Origin: Phorcus lineatus
Taxonomy: Eukaryota; Mollusca; Gastropoda; Trochida; Trochidae
Direction: 5' to 3'
DNA: 64,000 nucleotides
NCBI GenBank assembly: GCA_921293015.1
Contig: OV121096.1
Location: forward strand, 9,365,000 to 9,428,999
Position numbers and translations under genes: made by a program. Shown piece by piece: positions 10,825 to 22,800 of the stretch (within the stretch, counting starts at the first letter, position 1; each line of letters starts with the position of its first letter). The notes under the pieces are model-generated. The model saw only the letters and a program-made list of their open reading frames with translations. It was not told the origin of the DNA and made no database searches.

Positions 10825-13800
10825 CTGGAAAAATAATCAAATAAGTACATTCAGTCAACAGATTAATGCACGAAAACATGTCATTCAATGAACGATAACG
10901 CACTTCTTGGATTAATTAGTTCACATGTAGATAACTGCAAGAAATTTATTTTATTGTAAAAAGTATTAAGGCATTTTCATTTCACCTTAAATATCTGTTG
11001 ATGTTGATATGAGTTGTACAGCCGTCCGTCCCTGACGATGTCCTCTATAAGTGTCTGGTACTCCTCTGTCAACACAACACAAGCTTCTAAAGCACAAATT
11101 CATATATAATTTATGTCTGTGAAGTACAAATATTACGACATTTGTACAGTATTGAGGATTCAAAGTCACCTGTACCAAGATACTAGTTTACTTGGATACT
11201 CTTTTTCAATTGATTAACTTGACGTATATGTGTAATACCTTTAAGAGGAGATATGTTGATATGTTGGATGTTTCTGGATCGTATTACAATAATAAGATGA
11301 TACATTTGTAGTTAAAGGTACAGATCTATAGATACGAAATTATTATTATGAAGATAGGGTTGGGATGAATCTTACTGTAGCCATGAAACTAATTTAATGA
11401 TAAAGTCAATGTTCTTGACAGGAAAAGGTCACCATAATGTGTTGCGGAGGGTTGAGAATAAAGAAGACAGAAGTTAAGAAGGGTATTTTGTTTTTTTCTG
11501 ACAGAGAACTGATAATTTTACCATTAAAAGTGACGAAGGGCATGGAGAAGCCCTTTATATTTTTGTTTTCGAGAGACAAGACAAGGCTACCATTATAAGT
11601 GACGAAGGGTATAGAGAAGCCCCACATAATTTTGTTTTCGAGAGATACAAGACAAGGCTATCATGTTTTCGAGAGATACAAGACAAGGCTACCATACGAA
11701 GGGTATGGAGAAGCCCCTTATATTTATCGTTTTCGAAAGAGACAAGACAAGGCTACTATTATAAGTGACGAAGGGTATGGAGAAGCCCCTTATATTTTTG
11801 TTTTCGAAAGAGACAAGACAAGGCTACTATTATAAGTGACGAAGGGTATGGAGAAGCCCCTTATATTTTTGTTTTCGAGAGATACAAGACAAGGCTACCA
11901 TCATAAGTGACGAAGGGTATAGAGAAGCCCCACATAATTTTGTTTTCGAGGGAGACAAGACAAGGCTACTATTATAAGTGACGTAGGGTATGGAGAAGCC
12001 CTCATATTTTTGTTTTAGAGAGATACAAGACAAGGCTACCATTATAAGTGACGAAGGGTATAGAGAAGCCCCTTGCTGTGTTGTTGCCATCAGACTTGAA
12101 CTGGATCCAGAGCTTCTTGGAGCGCGCTGTGAATGCCACTGGCTGGTCTCGGCTTTTACATGTTTCGAACGTTGTCGTGCTGTATGGGGACTCTGTCAAA
12201 AGAATCAACAGCGCTCTTTTTATTCTCCGAAGAGACATGTAGGCTAATTCAGAGAGAACTGTGTCTCTTTAACTTAGTTTAAAAAAATGGCAGACGTGTT
12301 ATTAATCTCGAGTTCTAAGTGTTGATATTCAGTTTGAATATGTTAATCTTAGTACAAAATTATCAAGAATCATGTTACTGATCTCCGAGGAAAAAGCGTT
12401 TGCTATGTAGTATCTGGGAAAATGTTCATGGGAGCAATAACAAAATTGAAGATCGTTATAAGATTGAAAAAGAAGAAGCGTCTTCATTGTATAACTCGAA
12501 TGGGTAAAAAGACAACTACAAAAATCTCAGTCTTCAAGAATAAATTGTCTTCGAGAAAGTTTTAGGGTGTGACCTCTGAAGCACACAATAGATGCCCAAG
12601 GGTGACAAATCTGCTATCTAACATTCTCATTGGCAACCCATAGAGCACTCTTACTTGATTTCCTCATCACCAGAACATCCCCGCATTTGTCGTCTTCTCG
12701 TAGATAGATTTCCGGGATAATCACTAAAATCCGCCGGGTCTTCTCAGGCTTTATCTTCCACGTGCATTGCACGTTGATTGGGTAGTCTCCGGGGTAGTTG
12801 GGCGTCTCGATCACTCCCTGGTATCGCCCCTTGTAGCCCCCACATCTTCGATCTGATAGGATACAATGAACATATACAGAAATAGAGCAAAACCTTTTGA
12901 AAGATACCAGATACTACCTTACAAACTTGTTGGATTGAAAACTTTCAAGGACACATCGGGCATTCAGAGGAACCAAACATTACTAAAGCTGAATAAACTG
13001 GTTAACATCTTTATTTTGATAATGCACGATCTTTCGGGGCACTTAACCTTTCATCAGGAAAGTTCATATACTTTCTCAAAAACGAATTTCTATTCCTATA
13101 TTATTTTTCTGATATCTAGGTCTCATTCATGAACTCACTTTTGCAGCTGCTCGGAGCGGTTGCGCCGGCGGTGTCGGTGGTGGTGGAACCAGGGCATGTA
13201 ATGCAGTAGTTGTAGCCTGACTTAGGCTGGTAGGTTCCCCGGGGACATATCTGGCACCCGTGTACCGAGACGTTGTAGAAGTGGCCTGGGCTACACACGG
13301 CTGTGGAATTTGATTGAGATTATGATAATGCCATAATGTCGGAATGTTCTACTTCATGCTAAACGACTTAAACATTTATAAATGACTCCATCATCATAAA
13401 AGTGATTAAAAGTAAATGCATACAATATACAACTCTTGTAAATTGCACATGTTGTGTGAGACAACTCTATCTTAATTGTATTATTTATAATATGTGTGTT
13501 AAGTGTATAAAGTGCTCCGCGTTCTGTAGCACGCCATTTTCAGATGTAAAAGTGGGCGTTTGCAAACACTTTTTGTCTTAAATCACCCCGCAATCAATAT
13601 GTCTCTGGATGAAGGGTCTCTTTTTCAGTACCTCTTGCTATGCAGTCCCGGAAGTGCGCGGCGCCCGTGACCCGAGTCCTCATACCGGACCCGCACTGAA
13701 TACAGGAAGTGCGGCCATAGTCGGGCTGGTACTGTCCATAGTCGCAGGGAGAACACGGCTTCCGTCCATGGTGGGAGATAGTTCCCGGCTCGCATAGGTC

Positions 13801-16800
13801 TGTTTGTATAAAAGATTTAAGTTGTTATCAAATAAAGTCGAGTTGCAGATCTAGGAATTTACAAAAGCCGGAGATGGTTTGTGGGTTCACCTTTCTTTCC
13901 TGTAATTTTTCTTAAAACAATTTGAAGAGTGACATAAATATGATTGGTTGATTTAACATCGCTTACATCATCTTAAATGCACCAACATACTCCTTCTTAT
14001 CCAACATCTCTTAAATTAAACCTTCCCTACAATCCATCCCTTCAGTAAGGATCTGTTTGTTTTCATAAAAAAATAAATATTATTTAATCCGACCTCTCTT
14101 CAAACGGTAAATATAGAGGTTGAATTGGTTGTATTTTGATGGTATTTATTGATGAGATTTCCCGCGAATTCGTATACCTGTACATTCCGCTGCCGTTTTT
14201 GCGCCCAAAACGCCCATGCCTGGCTTCTTGTTTGGACAATCCTTACAGAGATGCTTGCCCTCATGATCCTGATAGGTTCCCTTAGGACAAGGCAAGCACT
14301 TCCGGTCCGCAGAGTTGTAGAACGTGCCCACACTGCACGCAACTGAAACGTTATGTTATTAAAACGAATAATAATTATCATTTAAGTTAACAAAGAACTT
14401 TCTAATGGCACTTCCGGTTCACAGAGTTGAAGAACAAGCCTAAACTGCATGCAACTGCAACATAATGTTGGTAAAACGAACAATTATTACAGGTATTAAA
14501 GATCTTTCTGATGGCTCAATGGTCCGTAATATCGTACAACGAGCTCCTATTGCAGACAGCTGCATATGTTGGTAAATGAAACATGTTTACAGTGATCCAC
14601 TGTTGACTTAAGTAACAAATTAAAGAATTTAATGGCAGCTTCTCTGGCCCGCACTCTTGTAGAAATTACCAAAACTTGACTGATAGTAACAGGAAAATCA
14701 GTAGAAGAACACGGGTATACTTTAGATCGGTGAACGACATTACTCAATAGTGTGTGAATGTGACTAGATTAAATTGTTAAGAAGAAAGGCTTAAGTAAGT
14801 TATGCAAATGAGATGATTCCTTTAAAATACATTAAATTTTCCATGTAACTCTTATATAACAATTTTCTTGGTTGTCTTAGTGGATCAGCCAATCAAAATT
14901 CGACCGTGTAAATCAAGACACCAAAAAAACCGTTTTCGCATGTCCATGTTGAATTAGAAAAGACTCGGACCTTTTTATAGTCGAGAATGCGTCTAAAATA
15001 ACGAGTGAGTGAATTATTGTTCAACGCCACTTCGGCAATATTTCAGCCATTAGCGGCGAACGTCTAAAATACCTCTTATCTTTAAGAATTCACATGTTTG
15101 AATGTACTATATAAATAACTTCAAAGATGAACTGACATGCCTGGTCGGTATGGCAGTAAGGTTGCTTCTCGAAGGTAACTTTGAAAATCTGTGAAGAAAT
15201 GTATATAGGAGTAACTGACAATTAATGCTACCGTCAAGGCAGGACCGCTTCGTATATTGAACTGGATATTAAGAGAACAGTAGCACGTTTTTATAGATGA
15301 ATAAAGTGATTCCAAAAAACGACAAAAAATGTCGATTTCAAGAAGGTGATTTTTAACCAAATGAAGTAGTTTTAAAACGAACGTAAGTCATTCGAATTCA
15401 TTTCCCAACCTCAAATAATTAAAAGATGTTCAAACTAATATGGCCGCCAAAGGTTTTTGTTCACTTGATTATTTCCTCAAAGACTACGGATGATCGGGTC
15501 GAGTAATTGGATGTTTGACCCTCTGAAGATGATACATTTGGCATGAACTAATGTTTATTGGGGAAATTTTAAAGAAATAAATCTTTCAAGAAACGTGCTA
15601 CGGTCCCTTTAACAAACATACATGAATTTTGATAGAAATGAAAAGGTACTTATAATATAAAATGAGCACATACCACAGATCTGATTGACCATAACGGTTC
15701 CTCTTGAACACGCCGGGGAAACTGATTTCTCAGGCTTGAACGTCTTCTTGATTATCTCCATGGGAATGCCGCCATACCTAGGAAGGTAATAATACATTTA
15801 TTCATATATTATTTGTTAAACATGAATATTGGATATTACTTATTGCATGAAAAATATGTATATATCATATATTTTGTATTATATATAAAATGATATTTAA
15901 AAAAAGGTTTTATAAAATTGAATCAATATTTGTAATTTCAATATTATTTTAAAATAATTGTTGAAATTTAGGCCTCCTGAAGCCGGTTGTGTGTTGTTGT
16001 TTTTAATCTTTATCCTTCATTAATTTTTTATTACCTTATGCAACACGTGGAACTATAATAAACCATATTTATTTATTTTATGATTATCAATAACATATTC
16101 ATCTTCCCACAACGTACAACACAAAGTTTATTTTGTGGATACGCCGGTGCAAGTGCTTTAAAGAGTCACTCTGTGATTTTCATAACATATTTTTTACCTT
16201 TGATACGAACCTAAATGTCATATGTGGTGATATAAAATCAAACATCTTATCTTTTCATGTCCAAAAGACATATATATGACAAATACTAGTTTTCCTTGAT
16301 AATCTTAAAACAGCCTTATAAATGCACAGAGGTGTAGATATCACGTCCAAACACTATCATTTCCTAACTGCCTTCCTGGCTGTTTTAGATAAGTCTCCAA
16401 AATTACGTTTGACTATTTGACGCGCGCCACTGTCCGGTTTTCGATCATAATTGCGACGTTCTACCTTCATATTGTCACTGTAAAAATCCAACAAGCTTTA
16501 GAATGTGTCTTTTTAGTAACAGTCGATACTTCGCGATCAAATGACGCCATTGATTAAGTTTGGCATATATGACTCCAACAACTCACGGAGTGGCTCTTTA
16601 ACAGCGCCATCAATCTGGACCAAATTATCATGCTTATCATGCGACATTAACTGTAACAAATCTCTTATGTATATGATTCCACGAAATAACCGGGAGTCAT
16701 TGTCTTTTCATTGAAATCACAACGTCCTGCAATTATGTTTAAAAAGGAGGTTTTGCCATTATGATGAGTGTTAGTCCTTTTATTCATTCATTAAAAAATA

Positions 16801-19800
16801 AAAGGTTTGATTAATGCAGACACATTAAAGAAAAAAATCATGTCTGTAGGTTAGGGTCATCTCACCCTAATGGTAAATCTCCCTTCCTGATAGATCGCTT
16901 CATCGCCCTCAGTGACTTTTTCAGCTTTTTCTTTGTCCGCTTCGTAGCGCAGGATATGTCACACTTCGCTGGGAAATAAGAGAGAAATCAATTTTATCAA
17001 TCTTTCAAGAAGCCATTTGTTAATGAAAACAGTGAATTGAATATCGTACACAGTGACGGTCTTCAACAATGAATTGAATATTGTATACATAGATGTTTAA
17101 AAAGGATAAGTCTGTGTCTTCTTAAGCAGATAGGCAGATAGGCCGACCCACACAAAGCTGTCTTTTGATTGCTACTTCGAGAAATCTGACTTCGTGACGT
17201 AAAAAGTGGACCCAACTGCATCCTCGGTAACCCAGGGCCGATTGCTCCGATACTGTACGGAACTGTACTAAAATTACTCGTCCTTCATTAGCGTACACCG
17301 ATCAAACTGCTTAGTCAAGCGGACCAGCGATCTGCTGTGACGACACGCTATGGTCTTGTATTGAGGAAATTAACAAGAAATTCAAGCTCTTAGTCACACT
17401 TGGTTCTCTGCCAAAACGGTTTCCGTTGTTATTTCAAATTCAAGTTAAAAGACAGGGCTGTTTTAACACGAGGGTTTTCTGAACTTGTTAATACCTATCC
17501 CTATCTTCTCGTATCAAGTCGCTGCTTTACTGTACAACAATATATGTTTTAAGTTACACAACACTCAATGACTAGTGATTGAGCAACAATTTTCCTGTTG
17601 ACTATTACAAGGGGTGCTTTGTGAAGAGTATCGGTACATTGAGGCATAGGCGACCTACGGTGCGGTCACTGAGAAAACATGGTTTCAGCTTTCACTCAAT
17701 TTGAAATGTGAACAAAAAAACTTGCTTACTGCTGCCACAAATCCTGACTCTTAACTCACCGTTCGGTTTCCGGGAGCTCATCTGAAGCTCGAGCTCTGCA
17801 GTAACGATAGACTTGCCGTGTGACAACTTCCGGGCGTACTTCTTCCGGCGAGTCCCGCACTTAAGATCAATGGAGTTCACCGTGCACTTTCGCCGACATT
17901 TGTACTTCTTTTGTTCTGGGGATTTAATTTAGGGATATCAAATTTTTTTTATTTTGAACATCTCGCATCTGCGCATCTCGGAATGTACGTAAACTGAAAT
18001 ATAACAGCAATTAACTTCACAAGGAAACTAACAGGACCTATTTGACCTATGTCTTGAAAGTCCTCTCGATGTCATTGAGTATTATTCACCACTTCAAGGC
18101 GGGATTTGCTGCAGTAATAAGCTTTTCCATACCTTTAACTTGCATTACCGTGCCAAACCAAAAGTCCTTTTACGAAATAGAATATATACAATCCATAGAA
18201 ATGGGGACAGTGTCCGGAAGTAGAAAAAGCTAAAAGGCTGCGTTATTATTTTATAAATACTTTTTTATTAAGTTATTTTAGATTGATTTTATTTCAAAAC
18301 TGCCTATCGGGCGGATAAAATCGAACCAAGAGAATGCATACAACTGCGGCAAGGTAGGGAACAAAGTTGCGCCTGGCATTGCTTTATTCAGGAAGTTTTT
18401 TCAGAAACGTTATCCTACAAAGGAGTCGACATAGTTTTAAGGAAAGGGGGTTATACTTATATTCCTTGTCTTATACGACACAGATAAGCAGAAAGTGAAA
18501 CTCACTGTTAAGTGTTGTGGCGAGGGTTGACTTGAGTAACTCGGTCGCTGACCTCTTGAACTGACACTTGTCAACCACGAACAAGAACTTGGCTCTTCGA
18601 ATGAACCCAGGCGCCAAGATTTTCTCTGTAATCAGTATGCACCATGCTCAATCCAGTAAGTGGCTTCTTGCTTTGCTCAAGAGAAGACAATGAAATTTTG
18701 CAAACTAGCAACCTTACTTAAGACGATACTAAATTCCTTCCTTTCAATTATATATATATAGTATGCATAGTTGCACGTGTTTCATTCATAGATCGTAGCA
18801 ATCCAATTGATTTCATCCCTATCATAACTATAAGGTACAGTTAAATCCAATTTATTTCAACCTTATCATAACTATTAGATACAGTTCAATCCAATTGATT
18901 TCAACCCTATCATAACTATATGATACAGTTCAAACCAATTGATTTCAACCCTATCATAACTATATGATACAGTTCAATCCAATTGATTTCAACCCTATCA
19001 TAACTATATGATACAGTTCAAACCAATTGAATTCAACCCTATCATAACTATAAGATACAGTTCAATGCATTCATTCTCACTGAACTCCTTTCATGCAATA
19101 GATTTTCTAAAACTTCAAATATTGGTATTCTTGATAATATCTTTCATGACGTGTCAGAGTAAAGATTAACTGATGAAGGAGTAAACACGTAGTCCAATCT
19201 GTCGTGCATGCACACAATAAACAAGTTGCTGTCCAGAAACACGCATGCACGTCCAACACGCTCGAACTCTCCAGAAATGCTGACAGTAAGTAACAAACCT
19301 GCACAAGTAGGGAGTGAGGAGTTGTTGTTCTCAAAGGTCCACTTGTAGTGAGTTCGTGGGCCACACATGTAGTTGATCTGGGTGGCCACGGCCGAGGTGA
19401 AAACGGCTTTATTAGCGCACGCGAGACTGCACTGTTGATCTCCCCCGGCTAGGTTCCGGCACGTGAGGGTCGCTTTGGCCGGGGTCGACAGGGGAATGCA
19501 TCTCGATGCAGCTGGGATAGCGAAATACACCACGGCACATAAGTAAATTTTGGACATATATACCCGAAATATACCTACTTAGGTATACTACAAAGAGGAA
19601 AAACATCATAACTAAAATTGCCTTGATGTATGTACTTTTTTTTTTTTAAACCATGCATACTATTTATATAATATAGCTGATGATCACACTGGGCGTTATC
19701 CAGCTACCATTAGTATATATATATATACAGTTAAGGAGAATGCATATTCCATGTTTAAGCATGATGGGTTCCACGAGAAGGATTGGTATGCACAAATGTT

Positions 19801-22800
19801 AATTCAACTTAAACACTTCTGTCTCAGACAATAAGTACAATTAGTACAGACTTACGGTAACTAGTTTTTGAAATCTGACTTATTTCCTTCAAAAGAATGG
19901 CAATAAATACTCACGTATACAATCTTTCTGATTTGGGTGGAGCTTGTATCCAGGTCTACACCCGCACTGGAAGCTCCCCTCGTTGTTGGTACAGGTGTAG
20001 GCACATCCGCCCCCATTGATAGAACACTCATCAGTATCTGTATACAAGGAAATAGTGTAGTACTAGAAGACGTTGCAATGAAGTGGAGTAAAATGTAGTA
20101 TGGGTGTATTTGAATTGTTCGAATATTCGTCAAAACCACGGTATAAGTAGTGGGGATAAGTAATATGATCAGTGAATAAAACCTTTTTTAGTATTGAAAA
20201 ATGCTTTAAAATGTATCAATGTCAATCCCTAGCAAAATCCTTCATATCTTACATGACAAATTAAATAAATTTCATGTGATTTTGTTTTGAAAAACAACTA
20301 CTATTTTGACTGACGCTCGAATGTGAGTGAATAAGACGTATCTCCCTTCCAAAATTATAACAAGTATCTTCAAATCTACTGGGCTGACAGCCTCAGTAAA
20401 GAAAGGTAGGAAAATCGATAAATAATTTATCATGGTTCTACACATACCAGCACAATGTGTTTTCCCGTAGGGTTGGTATCCGGAACGACACTCGCACCTG
20501 AAGCTCCCCGGGGTGTTGATACAGATGTGGTCACAGGTGTTGTTCAGCTCGCACTCGTCTATATCTGCAGTCACAAGATATAATTTGCATTAACATACTG
20601 CTCCTAGTTGCAGCATGCCTTATCATCCATAGAACTGTTAGATTAGCAATCAAGATTTTCACTTCATAAAGAAGTAAGACCGTGGTGTAAGTTCACAATA
20701 AATTTGTTATCAAGACAATATTGCCATTTATGACATTTGTAAATGTCCTTTAAAGACTTAATTTGAGCTTAAGACTGCTGTCGTATTAGTGTATTTATCC
20801 AAATGTTTGGGATTCTTGACCTTGTGTTATATATTTTAGAACGTTGAGCTTATCTCATGTACATGGTCCAACATATCTACGTCATTGTAGAACTTATCTT
20901 CAACATTGTGTGACTTATGTAATATATAGTAGATCTTATCTTTTGTAGATGTAATAGATTTTGGAATTTAACCGCCATTGCATACCTATCTACGATATTG
21001 TGAAACGTATACATGTATGGCATACATTGTAGAACGTATCTACGGCATTTATGACTTATCTTCCACATTGTTTAACTTCTCTACCATATTCTAGGACCAT
21101 TGTATCTATGACTTTGTGGTATAAACTCCGACATTGTGAATTGTAACGAATTATATCACCCTGTCTCAGGGTAAAACGTATATGCTCTCACACCACTTAC
21201 ATGAATATAAGTGGACCGAGAATGTATAAGTTTTACCCTGAGACAGGTTGCTGATATATCGTAGAATTTATTTTCGGCAAAGTAGGACTTATCTATAGTA
21301 ATGTAGAACATATCTACGGCATAGCAGAACATATCTAAGGTTGTAGAACTTAACTACGGATTTAAAATGATCAACAACATTGTAGATCAATCCCCGACGT
21401 TGTAGACTCATCAACAACATTGGGAAGGAAGCTAATTTATCACAGAAACCCTTGCGATAATATGATCTTTTTACCTAGACTAACCTTCAGAATTTCTGAC
21501 ACACTTAAAGACACTGAAGAACAGAAGTACCTATGCAAGATCGCTCATCCAGATGGACCTTGTAGCCATCGGGACACACACACTCGTAACTCCCCCTCGT
21601 GTTGACGCACTGATGGCTGCACTGACCGTTGTTTGCAGTACACTCGTCCACGTCTAGAACACGGAATCATGGCGGTCAACAAATATACTTCTCTTCTATC
21701 ACTACTTCCTGCTTAGCCGTTGCATATTGAGGAGATGAGGTTGTATATGGACAAAAGGGAACGTCCATACATGTTTCACAATTAACTTATTTTATAAAAG
21801 AGAGATAATTTACATGATATTTTATGAACGCTTCTTTTTTGTTTAAGACACACGTTTTGAACTGATGTTTTAAGTATTCGCTGTACAGAAAGTCAGAAAC
21901 CTACACACATAGTTTTTATTGAGTATGAAATGAATAACAATAGAAACTGACATCTCTAAATAAGAGTTTATAAATATTCGAAATGTCGTTAACGTCATTA
22001 TAATCAGGCTAATGCATAGTCAACTATCAGAGAATGATAGCATGAAAGGCAAAGCGAGAGAGCTAAGGATGCGAGACGGACACAAAGCAAACAAACCGTG
22101 ATGTTCTCGATAGTATTGGAGAAGCTATAAGCAGCAAGCATTCACTATTCTACTACAGAAAGCCAAATGCATGAAATTTGTTTCACAGTGATACCTACTT
22201 TCATAGTGATATAATATATATCAATATCGCAGTCATAGCTATAACATACTCAATGTTGTTTATATTTTATATGTGTTATATCTGTAACTTCTATATTATG
22301 ACATCGATCAAGTGATGATTATTCTAACTATAACTTAATGATGATTATACTTACTATAACTTAGTGATGATTATTCTATCTATAACGTAATAATGATTAT
22401 ACTAACCATATAACTTAGTGATGATTATCATATCTATAACTTAGTAATGATTATTCTATCTTTAACTAAGTGATGATTATTCAATCTTTAACCAAGTGAT
22501 GATTATTCTATCTTCAACTTAGTGATGATTATTCTATCTTCAACTTAGTGATGATTATACTGACTATATAACTTAGTGATGATTATTCTATCTATAACTT
22601 AGTGATGATTATTCTATCTATAACTTAGTGATGATTATACCTTATATAACAGTGATATCTCTACTTCCCATAGTACTTTGATAACTTTGAGAACGGTTTA
22701 AGGAATATTCTATACCAGTATATCTGGGGCAAGCGTATTTTGATATAAATGAGGGTTCTGATAGCCTTCTGATAAGGAACCAAAATTTACATTATTGCTA

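Noticed and set aside
11406-11835. Frames made of repeated [11 protein letters not shown] segments in intron 20
   Set aside because: They look like a repeat protein but are copies of the exon 20 tail in the 71-bp array; true exons 21 and 22 follow in frame only from the first donor.
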